Assembly (NCBI GenBank): GCA_947474365.1
Contig: CANJIU010000024.1
Location: forward strand, 42,273-106,272
Length of the DNA stretch: 64,000 nt
From: Opitutia bacterium
GTDB taxonomy: Bacteria > Verrucomicrobiota > Verrucomicrobiia > Opitutales > Opitutaceae
Direction of reading: 5' to 3'
Within the stretch, counting starts at the first letter, position 1; every line of letters begins with the position of its first letter. This document shows, in pieces, positions 1 through 8,134 of this stretch. Below the pieces are notes generated by a model, which worked only from the letters and a program-made list of their open reading frames with translations, was not told the DNA's origin and made no database searches. The translations under genes and the position numbers were made by a program.

Positions 1-156
1 TTGGCGGCCCGTCGCGCGGAGTGGCGCCGGCCCGAACGCAAATACACTCGCGGCTACATGGCGCTCTACAGCGACCACGTCGCGCAGGCGCATGAGGGCT
101 GTGACTTCGATTTCCTGGAGGGTATTGCTCCCACGCCTGAACCAGAGATTCATTGA
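1..156 (+). CDS. IlvD/Edd-family sugar-acid dehydratase, 3' end only
   Basis: The frame is open from the window edge and ends in TGA after 51 codons, so only the C-terminus is visible. The tail, with an RRAEW segment, TRGYMALY, a QAHEGCDFDFL stretch and a short proline/acidic end, resembles the C-terminus of IlvD/Edd dehydratases acting on sugar acids such as arabonate or xylonate. Those enzymes convert an aldonate to a 2-keto-3-deoxy sugar acid in the cytoplasm using an Fe-S cluster, but the cluster and active-site regions lie upstream of the window. The stop overlaps the start of the MFS gene by one base (TGATG), which fits a catabolic operon in which the carrier imports the dehydratase substrate. 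The exact substrate cannot be assigned. Confidence 0.6.
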   Translation: MAARRAEWRRPERKYTRGYMALYSDHVAQAHEGCDFDFLEGIAPTPEPEIH

Positions 157-1415
157 TGTCTCTCGCTGAACAAGCGCGTCGGCGGGTGACGCAGCGGCTG
201 ATGCCGTTTCTGCTGGTCCTGTACTTTCTCGCGTACATCGACCGGACGAATGTGGGCATCGCCAAGATCGGGATGCAGCGCGAACTCGGCTTCACCGATG
301 AGGTGATCGGGCTCGGCGCGGGTATTTTCTTCCTCGGCTATCTTCTGCTGGAAATTCCCGGCACGCTGATTGTCGAGCGCTGGAGTGCGCGTCTGTGGAT
401 CGGTCGGATCATGATCACGTGGGGCATCGTCGCCACGTTGATGGGTTTCATCCAGACGGCGAAGCAGTTCTACTGGCTGCGTTTTGCCCTCGGTGCGGCG
501 GAGGCGGGATTTTTCCCGGGCATCATCGTCTATCTCTCGCATTGGTACCGGGCGGAGGATCGATCGCGCGCGAAATCCTTTTTCCTGATCGCCCAGCCGA
601 TTGCGCAGGTGCTCGGGTTGCCGCTCTCGCGCCTGATTATGGAGCAGGTGCATTGGGGCGGGCTCGCCGGCTGGCGATGGGTGTTCATCCTGGAAGGCAT
701 TCCGTCGATTGTGCTCGGGGTGATCACCTTGTTCTACATGACCGACCAGCCGCGCCAGGCGAAATGGCTGCCGGAGGACCAGAAGGCGTGGCTCACGGGA
801 GAATTGGAACGAGAGCGCGCGGCCAAGGTCGCCGCTGGCCGCGCCGGGGTCTGGAGCGCTTTTCGGCATCCACAGATTCTTCTGCTCGCGGTGGTTTATT
901 TCTTCGTCGTGGCCGGCAACCAGAGTCTCGCCTTCTTTCTGCCGTCGATCACCGACGCGATGAGCTCGATGTCCGTGACCGCGCGGACGATCGTGACGAT
1001 GCTGCCGTATGTCTGCGGCTTTTTCGGGATCCTCGTAAACGGCTGGCTCTCGGGCCGGACGACCGAACGCCGCTGGCACGTGGCGGTTCCAATTCTGGTC
1101 ACCGCCGGAGCGCTCGCCGGAGCGGTCGGCGCGGAGGGACACGTCTGGCTTGTCGTGGTATTTTTCTGTCTCGCGGGTTTCTCGGCGGCGGCCTACCTGC
1201 CGCCGTTTTGGACGCTGCCAACGGCGTTGTTGACGAAGTCGGGTGCGGCGGTCGCGATCGGGCTGATCAACACGATTGGCAGCATGGGCGGGATGTTTGG
1301 CCCGTATATCTTTGGTTATCTGAAAACCGCGACGGGTGAATTTGCAGTCGGACTCTGGTTTCTTGTCGGCTGCCTGTTGATCTCCGGCCTGTTGGCGACG
1401 CGGATTCGGACGTGA
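156..1415 (+). CDS. MFS transporter, anion:cation symporter (ACS) type
   Basis: A 419-residue inner-membrane carrier with about 12 hydrophobic segments. Near the N-terminus PFLLVLYFLAYIDRTNVGIA matches the first helix of the ACS branch (hexuronate, galactonate, tartrate and phthalate carriers), and LGAAEAGFFPGIIVYLSHWY matches the family signature around helix 4. A central hydrophilic loop (about residues 200-235) separates the two six-helix halves. The ATG at 156 is chosen because it overlaps the upstream stop by one base; a TTG one codon earlier is the only in-frame alternative nearby. Coupling to a sugar-acid dehydratase suggests uptake of an aldonate or uronate; the substrate is an inference. 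Confidence 0.9.
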   Translation: MSLAEQARRRVTQRLMPFLLVLYFLAYIDRTNVGIAKIGMQRELGFTDEVIGLGAGIFFLGYLLLEIPGTLIVERWSARLWIGRIMITWGIVATLMGFIQTAKQFYWLRFALGAAEAGFFPGIIVYLSHWYRAEDRSRAKSFFLIAQPIAQVLGLPLSRLIMEQVHWGGLAGWRWVFILEGIPSIVLGVITLFYMTDQPRQAKWLPEDQKAWLTGELERERAAKVAAGRAGVWSAFRHPQILLLAVVYFFVVAGNQSLAFFLPSITDAMSSMSVTARTIVTMLPYVCGFFGILVNGWLSGRTTERRWHVAVPILVTAGALAGAVGAEGHVWLVVVFFCLAGFSAAAYLPPFWTLPTALLTKSGAAVAIGLINTIGSMGGMFGPYIFGYLKTATGEFAVGLWFLVGCLLISGLLATRIRT

Positions 1416-1443
1416 GGTGTACCGCGGCGCCCGGGTTCGAGCG

Positions 1444-2352
1444 TTAGCGTTCCCAGCGACCGTAGATGCCGCAGGGCAGCACTTTTCCGTCGCGCTGAAT
1501 GGGCAGGCCGACCTCGCCTGCGGTGATCGATCCCCCGCGCCCGTGGAGGAGTTCGGCGAGGAGATTGGCGACGACCGTGGGCGAGAGCCGGGCGGTGTAG
1601 GCGTTGATCAGGAAAAACAGCGGTTGTTCGCTCAGGAGCGCCCGGCACTCCGCCAGAAGCTCCCAGAGGTGCTCCTCGAGTTTCCACATCTCGCCCGTCG
1701 CGCCGCGGCCGTAAGTCGGCGGATCCATGATGATCGCGTCATATTTCCGGCCGCGTTTGAGCTCGCGGCGGGCAAATTTCAGGCAGTCGTCCGTGATGGT
1801 GCGAACGGGGGCGTTGGCGAGTCCGCTGAGGACGAGGTTTTCGCGGCACCATTTCACCATGCCTTCGGCGGCGTCGATGTGGGTGACGTTCGCCCCAGCC
1901 TTGGCGGCAGCGACCGTGGCGGCGCCGGTGTAGCCGAAAAGGTTGAGAATATTCACCTCGCGGCCCGCTTTGCGTGCCGCGGCGATCTTGGCGGAAAACC
2001 ACTCCCAGTTCACGGCCTGTTCAGGGAAGAGGCCGGTGTGCTTGAACGAAGTCGGGTGGATCTTGAACGTCAGACCGAGCGACTCGTAGGCAAGTTTCCA
2101 ATGGTCGGGGAGGGGGCGTCGGAACTCCCATTTGCCGCCGCCCTGGTCGCTGCGATGATAGAAGCCGTCCCAATTTTCCCAGCGCGCACCCGCGACCTGC
2201 TGGTGGCGGGGCCAGATGATTTGCGGGTCGGGCCGCACGAGGGTGTACGCTCCCCAGCGCTCGTGCTTCATGCCGTCGCCACATTCGAGGAGTTGGTAGT
2301 CGCGCCAGCGGTCGGCAACAATCAGGGCGGGACGGGAAACGTGGGCAGACAT
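1444..2352 (-). CDS. class I SAM-dependent methyltransferase, RlmI/RlmK-like core
   Basis: 302 residues. The SAM-binding loop is NLFGYTG at residues 137-143, an acidic residue ends the next strand (HIDAAEG, about 159-165), and the catalytic DPPTYGRG motif is at 210-217; this set is typical of COG1092-type methyltransferases that modify large-subunit rRNA. Unlike RlmI there is no N-terminal PUA domain, only about 100 residues rich in Trp and Arg that may help bind RNA. The substrate is therefore not certain. It is convergent with the MFS gene and divergent from the DUF481 gene, with about 150 bases of shared upstream DNA. Confidence 0.8.
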   Translation of the reverse strand: MSAHVSRPALIVADRWRDYQLLECGDGMKHERWGAYTLVRPDPQIIWPRHQQVAGARWENWDGFYHRSDQGGGKWEFRRPLPDHWKLAYESLGLTFKIHPTSFKHTGLFPEQAVNWEWFSAKIAAARKAGREVNILNLFGYTGAATVAAAKAGANVTHIDAAEGMVKWCRENLVLSGLANAPVRTITDDCLKFARRELKRGRKYDAIIMDPPTYGRGATGEMWKLEEHLWELLAECRALLSEQPLFFLINAYTARLSPTVVANLLAELLHGRGGSITAGEVGLPIQRDGKVLPCGIYGRWER

Positions 2353-2452
2353 GCGATGCGGCGAAAGGGAATCTTCGGTTGGGCACCCTGTCGAGCCGTG
2401 GATTTATGGATGGAGTTCCCAGAGGAAAAAATAGGGTGAACACACTAGACGG

Positions 2453-2480
2453 TTGACAACGCGCGATTCGATTTTATCAA
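2453..2480 (+). promoter_or_regulatory. sigma-70-like promoter before the DUF481 gene
   Basis: TTGACA at 2453-2458 matches the -35 consensus exactly and TATCAA at 2475-2480 is a moderate -10, with a 16-base spacer. The pair lies 25 bases before the ATG at 2505. Seen in sequence only; no transcription start is known. Confidence 0.5.
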
Positions 2481-2504
2481 CGTGGCCCTCCACGCCTAAA
2501 ACCC

Positions 2505-3545
2505 ATGAATCAAATCAAACTCCTCCGGGCTTCCCTAGCCCTGTTTGCAGCCGTAGTTGTCGCCGTCAAATTATCCGCCGACGTCGTCGAAACGAAGAAC
2601 GGCGCACGAATCGTTGGCAAGGTGACGAAGATCGACGGCGGTGCCGTCACGGTCTCCACGGATTACGCCGGCGCGATCACGATCAAGCAGTCCGAAGTGA
2701 CCGCCATCACGACCGATGCTCCGGTGGCGGTGCGGCTCGCGTCGGGCACGCGGATCGACGGCAAGGTTTCCACGTCGGGCAGCGCGGTGCAGATTGCCGG
2801 ATCTGATGGTGCAGTCTCCACCACGGTGGACAAGGTGGCGGCCAGTTGGGCGGCGGGCGGCAAGGATCCGGCGATCGCGGCCCTTGAGCGCGGGTGGGCC
2901 TATGAGGCGGCGGTCGATGTTGCCGGCAAGACGGGCAACAAGGAGCAACTCGGCACCGGTTTTTCGTTCCGCGCCATTCTCGCCGGTGCGGGTGACAAGC
3001 TTCAGTTCTACACCGCCTACGACCGGCAGGTGTCCGATGGCGTGAAGTCCGCCGATCAGTTCAAGGCCGGCGTCGACTACTCCAACAACTTCTCCGGTGC
3101 GAAATCCTGGTACGTCCGCAATGAAGGCGGTTTTGACCGCGTGAAGGACATCGAGCTCTACGACGTCGCTGCGGCCGGTTTGGGCTACGACCTCATCAAG
3201 GCTCCGAAGCAACTCCTGACGGGTCGCGCCGGTTTCTCGTTCCGTTATGCCGGTTACAAGAACCCGAAGACCGAAGACGTGAAGAGCGCCGGTTTGGACT
3301 TCGGCCTCGCCCACCGGTACGAGATGAAGAACTCCGTGCTCGTAAACCGCCTCTCCTACGTTCCGACCTTCGAGGACTTCAACAACTTCATCGTCGCCCA
3401 CGAGAGCTCGCTGGAACTTCCGCTCCTGAGCACGCAGTGGAAGCTGCGCCTGGGTGTGGCCAATGACTACAACAGCCTGCCAGGCAGGGGCGTGAAGCGT
3501 CTCGACACGACCTATTTCACGCGGTTGGCGCTCAACTGGCGCTGA
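2505..3545 (+). CDS. DUF481 (YdiY-like) outer-membrane barrel protein
   Basis: 346 residues. A signal peptide covers about residues 1-25. Two short repeats follow, each with the plan [NS]G[AT]RIxGKV followed by beta-rich sequence ending in a Val-rich turn (about 31-70 and 80-116), suggesting tandem small SH3-like barrels. From about 132 onward the sequence alternates polar and aromatic residues (WAYEAAVDVAGKTGN, FYTAYDRQ, YVRNEGGFD, YFTRLALNWR), the pattern of the DUF481 family of outer-membrane beta-barrels. E. coli YdiY is described as salt-induced; no function is established. The ATG at 2505 has an A/C-rich leader and no Shine-Dalgarno sequence. Confidence 0.75.
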   Translation: MNQIKLLRASLALFAAVVVAVKLSADVVETKNGARIVGKVTKIDGGAVTVSTDYAGAITIKQSEVTAITTDAPVAVRLASGTRIDGKVSTSGSAVQIAGSDGAVSTTVDKVAASWAAGGKDPAIAALERGWAYEAAVDVAGKTGNKEQLGTGFSFRAILAGAGDKLQFYTAYDRQVSDGVKSADQFKAGVDYSNNFSGAKSWYVRNEGGFDRVKDIELYDVAAAGLGYDLIKAPKQLLTGRAGFSFRYAGYKNPKTEDVKSAGLDFGLAHRYEMKNSVLVNRLSYVPTFEDFNNFIVAHESSLELPLLSTQWKLRLGVANDYNSLPGRGVKRLDTTYFTRLALNWR

Positions 3546-3625
3546 TTTTTGGCCGCGCCGCGGCCCCAACAACGGATTTCGCGCCTGCGAAAACCTGTTG
3601 CGCCCTTTCCGGGGTGTGTTCGTCT

Positions 3626-3655
3626 GGCAAGACACATGAAGACACGTGTCTTGCC
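3626..3655 (+). repeat. perfect 10-bp inverted repeat with the DUF6807 start codon in its loop
   Basis: GGCAAGACAC at 3626-3635 is exactly complementary to GTGTCTTGCC at 3646-3655, leaving a 10-base loop that begins with the ATG at 3636. A competing 14-base palindrome (AAGACACGTGTCTT, 3639-3652) uses the same right arm. Either an operator at DNA level or an mRNA hairpin presenting the start codon is possible. Confidence 0.7.
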
Positions 3656-4637
3656 CCTTCTCGTGTTGGCCGGCCTGCTCGCACCCGTCTCGGTTCGTGC
3701 GGCTGGCGCCAACGATGTCAAACTGACGCGCTCCGACGATCGCGTGCGCGTCGAAATGGGAGGGCAGCTGTTCACCGAATATATCTTCAAAGGTGCACAG
3801 AAGCCCTATCTCTACCCGGTCATTGCGGCGGACGGCACGCCGATGACGCGGAACTTCCCGATGAAGACGGATGTGCCGGGCGAAGCGCACGACCATCCCC
3901 ACCATCGCTCGCTCTGGTTTACGCACGGCGACCTCAACGGGTTTGATTTCTGGGCCGAGAATGCCGGCGCCAAGCAGGGCAAGATTGTGAGCGAGTCGGT
4001 CGAGCAGTCGACCAAGGGCGGAGTCGGCATCATTCACGCCCGCAACAAGTGGGTCGGACCGGACGGCACGGTGCAATTGACCGACGACACCAACATTCGC
4101 CTGCGCGGTGCGGCGGAAGGCCGTTACATCGACTACGAAGTGACCTTGAAGGCCCCGGCTGACAAACCGGCTGTTTTTGGCGACACGAAGGAAGGGGCCA
4201 TGGCGATCCGACTTCCGCTCTGGATGACTCCGCCGCACACGACGACCGGGGCCGACAAGAAAAAGGTGAAGCACCCGGGCGTGGGCACGATCATCAACGA
4301 CGCCGGCGTGACGAACACCCCAGCCTGGGGCAAGAAATCCGCGTGGGTCGACTATTTCGCGCCGAAGGACGGAAAGGTCTACGGGGTCGCGATGTTTGAC
4401 CATCCGTCGAATCCCCGGCACCCGACGTGGTGGCACGTGCGCGACTATGCGTTGTTCGCCGCGAATCCGTTCGGCAAACACGATTTCGAGAACCTCAAAG
4501 GCGAGCCCAAGGCCGGCGACATGACGATTCCCGCCGGAGGCAGCGTGACCTTCAAATGGCGTTTCTTCTTCCACCAGGGCGATGAAAAGACCGCGGGAAT
4601 CGCCGCGCGCTTCAAGGAGTACGCTGCCGGGAAGTGA
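3636..4637 (+). CDS. DUF6807 (PmoA-like) exported protein
   Basis: 333 residues. An upstream TTG would extend the frame to 3549, but the ATG at 3636 is preferred because it starts a clear signal peptide (MKTRVLPLLVLAGLLAPVSVRA). The mature part has HDHPHHRSLWF near residues 86-96, WWHVRDYALFAANPFG and a C-terminal beta-rich segment, matching the DUF6807 family that databases label PmoA although it is unrelated to methane monooxygenase in context. Such proteins recur in Planctomycetes and Verrucomicrobia next to Gfo/Idh/MocA oxidoreductases, as here, so a role in periplasmic sugar metabolism is inferred. Its start codon sits in the loop of a perfect inverted repeat. Confidence 0.8.
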   Translation: MKTRVLPLLVLAGLLAPVSVRAAGANDVKLTRSDDRVRVEMGGQLFTEYIFKGAQKPYLYPVIAADGTPMTRNFPMKTDVPGEAHDHPHHRSLWFTHGDLNGFDFWAENAGAKQGKIVSESVEQSTKGGVGIIHARNKWVGPDGTVQLTDDTNIRLRGAAEGRYIDYEVTLKAPADKPAVFGDTKEGAMAIRLPLWMTPPHTTTGADKKKVKHPGVGTIINDAGVTNTPAWGKKSAWVDYFAPKDGKVYGVAMFDHPSNPRHPTWWHVRDYALFAANPFGKHDFENLKGEPKAGDMTIPAGGSVTFKWRFFFHQGDEKTAGIAARFKEYAAGK

Positions 4638-4732
4638 CCGAAAGGTCGGTTCCTTTTGGAAACGCGACTGCGCTTTCACCGTCTCATCTGGATTCTTCAC
4701 TCCGCCGCCAACGTCAGGTTCTTCGCCCCGCC

Positions 4733-6229
4733 ATGAACTCCCTCAATCGCCGCACCTTCCTCAAGACCTCCGCCCTCGTCTCCGCCGGCGCCGCCTTCTC
4801 GGCCCGTTCCTGGGGCGCGGTGGCGGGCGCCAATGGTGACATCCGTGTCGCCGTCGTCGGCCTCAACGGTCGCGGCAAGAGCCACCTCAACAGCTTGTCG
4901 AAAATCTCCGGCGTGCGCCTCGTCGCGATCTGCGACGTCGACACCGCCGTGATCGAAAAGACCAAGGCCAACCTCGGCGCCGCCGCCAAGGGCGTGAAGA
5001 CCTTCGTCGACCTGCGCGAATTGCTCGCCTCGCCCGACATCGACGCTGTCACCATCGCGACCCCGAATCACCTCCACTCGCTGCAGGCGATCTGGGCCTT
5101 GCAGGCGGGCAAGGATGTCTACGTCGAGAAACCGGTTTCGCATAATATCTGGGAGGGGCGCCAGTTGGTGTCCGCGGCCACGAAATACAACCGCGTCGTC
5201 CAGTGCGGCACGCAGATTCGCTCCGGTGCAGGTCTGCAGGAGGCGGTCGCATGGGTCCGGGCCGGCAATCTCGGCAAGATCACCGCCTCGCGCGGCTTTT
5301 GCTACAAGCGCCGCGACACCATCGGCAAGACGAGCGGCCCGCAGCCCGTTCCCTCCACCGTAAACTATGATCTCTGGTGCGGACCGTCGCCGAAGACCGA
5401 TCTGCTCCGCAAGCGGCTCCACTATGATTGGCACTGGGTGCACGTGACGGGCAATGGTGACGTCGGCAACCAGGGGATCCACCAAATGGACGTCGCGCGC
5501 TGGTTCCTCGGCGAGTCGGGTCTGCCGCGGCAGACGCTCAGCGTCGGCGGCCGGCTCGGCTACGTTGACGACGGCAACACCCCCAACACCCAGGTGGTGA
5601 TTCACGATTATCCGAGCGCGCCGATGATTTTCGAGGTGCGCGGGCTTCCCGCGAAACCCGGCGCGGCGGCGGCCGGCGGTGAGGACGACGGCAATTCACG
5701 CCGAAGCGGCATGGACAATTACCGCGGCGTCGGGGTCGGCAACGTCGTTGACTGCGAGGGCGGCAGCGTCGTCGTGCCGAGTTACACCGCGGCGACCGCC
5801 TACGACAAGGCGGGCAAGGTCGTGAAAGAGTTCAAGGGCAGCGACCGGCACATGCAGAATTTCATCGACGTGGTGCGCAGCCGGAAGACAGCCGATCTCT
5901 ACGGAAAAATTGAGGAGGGGCATCTCTCCAGCGCGCTCTGCCATCTCGGCAACATCTCGCACGTGCTGGGCAAGGCCGCCGCTCCCGAAGCCCTGCGGGA
6001 AAAAATCAATGGCAACAAACTGCTCGCCGAGGCACACGGCCGGATGTCGGAGCACCTCGCGATCAACGGCGTCGATCTGGCCAAGACACCGCTGACTCTG
6101 GGCGTGCCGCTGACGATCGTGCCGGGCAAGGAGAAGTTCACCGGGGAATTCTCCCGGGAGGCCAATCCCCTCCTCACCCGCCAATATCGCGCCCCCTTCG
6201 TCGTTCCGGATCTCACCAAGGCGACTTGA
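4733..6229 (+). CDS. Tat-exported Gfo/Idh/MocA family oxidoreductase
   Basis: 498 residues. The start at 4733 gives NRRTFLKTS at residues 5-13, a twin-arginine export motif followed by a hydrophobic stretch ending near residue 30. The Rossmann loop is VVGLNGRGKSH, and VEKP near residue 130 is the conserved catalytic-lysine motif of the family. GNQGIHQMDVARWFLG in the C-terminal half is the usual substrate-side helix. A Gly/Asp-rich insert around residue 315 is typical of the long secreted members. These enzymes use tightly bound NAD(P) to oxidise or rearrange sugars. It follows the DUF6807 gene by 95 bases in the same direction, so joint action on a sugar is likely; the substrate is unknown. 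Confidence 0.9.
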   Translation: MNSLNRRTFLKTSALVSAGAAFSARSWGAVAGANGDIRVAVVGLNGRGKSHLNSLSKISGVRLVAICDVDTAVIEKTKANLGAAAKGVKTFVDLRELLASPDIDAVTIATPNHLHSLQAIWALQAGKDVYVEKPVSHNIWEGRQLVSAATKYNRVVQCGTQIRSGAGLQEAVAWVRAGNLGKITASRGFCYKRRDTIGKTSGPQPVPSTVNYDLWCGPSPKTDLLRKRLHYDWHWVHVTGNGDVGNQGIHQMDVARWFLGESGLPRQTLSVGGRLGYVDDGNTPNTQVVIHDYPSAPMIFEVRGLPAKPGAAAAGGEDDGNSRRSGMDNYRGVGVGNVVDCEGGSVVVPSYTAATAYDKAGKVVKEFKGSDRHMQNFIDVVRSRKTADLYGKIEEGHLSSALCHLGNISHVLGKAAAPEALREKINGNKLLAEAHGRMSEHLAINGVDLAKTPLTLGVPLTIVPGKEKFTGEFSREANPLLTRQYRAPFVVPDLTKAT

Positions 6230-6239
6230 ATCCGAGGCG

Positions 6240-6267
6240 GAGCCCGTGGTCCGAAACGGGCTTTTTT
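6240..6267 (+). terminator. Rho-independent terminator after the Gfo/Idh gene
   Basis: AGCCCGT (6241-6247) pairs with ACGGGCT (6256-6262), followed by six T residues. The next start codon lies only 10 bases downstream, so it may also act as an attenuator for the following gene. Confidence 0.75.
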
Positions 6268-6276
6268 GATTTCGGG

Positions 6277-8043
6277 ATGCGGCCGCACGACAACAGTCCG
6301 AAGAGGACGGTGGGCTTCGCCGCGGCACTGGCGTCGCTCGCACCGCAGTGCCGGTGGGTGCTTCCAGCGTTGGGCGTTTTTTTGGCCGATCCTGCACTGG
6401 CGCAGGAGGCGCCGGTGGCGCTTCCGCCCTTCATGGTCGAGGAAGCGGCCAAGGGCCCGCCCTGGCGTTACGCGGAGGCGATGGGCTATGAGATTCTTTC
6501 CCGTTGCGACGACGGCGTCACGCGGCGCGTGGTCGACGCCCATTTTCAGCTGCACGTGCTGCTCGGTGAAATGCTCCCGCCTCAGCTGCGTTTCACGGTG
6601 TCGGTGCCGCGGAGCCTGATTCTTTACGACGAGCAATTGCAGCCCGCGTCGTCGAAGGAAGTGATCGATCGGTTGATGCGCAGCAGTGGTCCGGTGGAGC
6701 CGGCGGACGACACCTACACTTCCGGCCTGGGCAGGGGCATGCGCATTTCGATGCCCGCCCGGCGGATGACGTTCCTGCCGAACCTGCGGCTCTGGGACCG
6801 CGATGCCATGGCGGTCTTCATGATCGTCCGTCGCGACGATTTTGATGCGGACCGGCTTTCCCTCACGCAGGACTACGTTGGATTTCTGCTGAAGAACCGG
6901 CTGCCGGCGTTGCCGCCGTGGTTCGTCAGCGGGACTCTCTCGCTTTACAGCCAGACTTCCTACGGCGGCAGCGAGCTCTCCCTTGCACCGCTCGAATGGA
7001 TTTCCGAGACGCACACGGATGCGTTGAAGAAAGATCCGAAGACCGCGCCCCCGGTGCGTCCGCTCGACGAATTTTTCGCCAACCGACTGCCTCCCGCCTC
7101 GGAGCTGCAAACCTACGAGCCGCTGAAGGCATGGCAGGCGCAGGCGGCGCTGTTCGTGCGTTGGGGGCTGGATGCCGACAAGGGAGCGCACCGCCAGGCG
7201 CTGTGGAATTTTGCTGATCGCGGCGCGGTGGAAGGTTCGTCCGAACGCGTTTTCCAAGCCTGTTTCGGTTTCGATTTCGCCGCGGCGCACGCCCAGCTCG
7301 TGGCCTACCTGCCGAATGCGGTCAAACGCACGGTGCATTTCAAGCCCGCGCATCCGGAGAAACTTCCGCCCATCACGCTGCGCAATGCCAGCGACGGGGA
7401 AATTGGGCGCCTCAAGGGCGACTGGGAGCGGCTCGAAGTGCCCCACGTGCAGGCCATCGCGGCAGAACTCGCGCCCAAGTATCTGGAGCAGGCGCGCAAG
7501 ACCCTGAAACGCGCCTACGACCGCGATGTCCGCGATCCCCGACTCCTCGCCGTGATGGGCCTTTGTGAATCCGACGCGGGCAACACGGCCGGAGCGCGGG
7601 AGTACCTGGAGGCGGCATCCCGGCTCGGTCCCATCCGTCCGCGGGCCAATTACGAGCTCGCTCGGTTGCGCCTCGCCGGCATGGGCGTGGATTCGGCGAC
7701 CCCGAACGCGGCGCTCAGCCTGGCGCAAATGGTGGACGTGCTGACTCCGCTCTTCGCCGCGCGCGCGAGCCAGCCGCCGCTGCCCGAAGTCTACGAGTTG
7801 ATCGGCGAAGTCTGGGCGCTCGGGACGTCGACCCCCTCGCGTGGACATCTCGCCGTGCTCGACGAGGGCGTGAGACTGTTTCCCCGGCGGACAAACCTTG
7901 TGCTCCGCGCGGCCGAGTTGAACCTTCGCCACGGTTTTCGCGCCGAAGCCGCAGTCCTCACGGAGCTCGCCTCCCGCAGCGCCGCCGAAGGATCCGCGCG
8001 AGAGCGCGTGGCGGCATTGGAAAAGCAGCTCGAGACGAAATAG
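6277..8043 (+). CDS. secreted TPR-containing protein of unknown function
   Basis: 588 residues from the ATG at 6277. A hydrophobic segment ending in DPALAQ (about residue 45) acts as a signal peptide, and PPFMVEE just after it recalls the N-terminus of secreted Opitutaceae proteins. The middle (about 60-330) is a mixed alpha/beta region with no HExxH or other recognisable catalytic motif. Residues about 390-560 are helical repeats of TPR type (EQARKTLKRAYDRDVRDPRLLAVMGLCE, then further helix pairs). A TTG at 6226 would overlap the previous stop, but its product would begin inside the terminator hairpin and lack a proper signal-peptide start. I do not recognise the family. Confidence 0.75.
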   Translation: MRPHDNSPKRTVGFAAALASLAPQCRWVLPALGVFLADPALAQEAPVALPPFMVEEAAKGPPWRYAEAMGYEILSRCDDGVTRRVVDAHFQLHVLLGEMLPPQLRFTVSVPRSLILYDEQLQPASSKEVIDRLMRSSGPVEPADDTYTSGLGRGMRISMPARRMTFLPNLRLWDRDAMAVFMIVRRDDFDADRLSLTQDYVGFLLKNRLPALPPWFVSGTLSLYSQTSYGGSELSLAPLEWISETHTDALKKDPKTAPPVRPLDEFFANRLPPASELQTYEPLKAWQAQAALFVRWGLDADKGAHRQALWNFADRGAVEGSSERVFQACFGFDFAAAHAQLVAYLPNAVKRTVHFKPAHPEKLPPITLRNASDGEIGRLKGDWERLEVPHVQAIAAELAPKYLEQARKTLKRAYDRDVRDPRLLAVMGLCESDAGNTAGAREYLEAASRLGPIRPRANYELARLRLAGMGVDSATPNAALSLAQMVDVLTPLFAARASQPPLPEVYELIGEVWALGTSTPSRGHLAVLDEGVRLFPRRTNLVLRAAELNLRHGFRAEAAVLTELASRSAAEGSARERVAALEKQLETK

Positions 8044-8134
8044 GACCATCGCGCCGTTCGGGGCGGATCGCGCTTGCGATGATGCGCAACGAAACGCGCT
8101 GCTTTTTTCGTCCGATGCGGCTACGGATCCGACG

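Noticed and set aside
3636..4637. Reading the PmoA label literally as a methane monooxygenase subunit
   Set aside because: The protein is an exported soluble protein without the membrane helices of PmoA, and no PmoB or PmoC is present.
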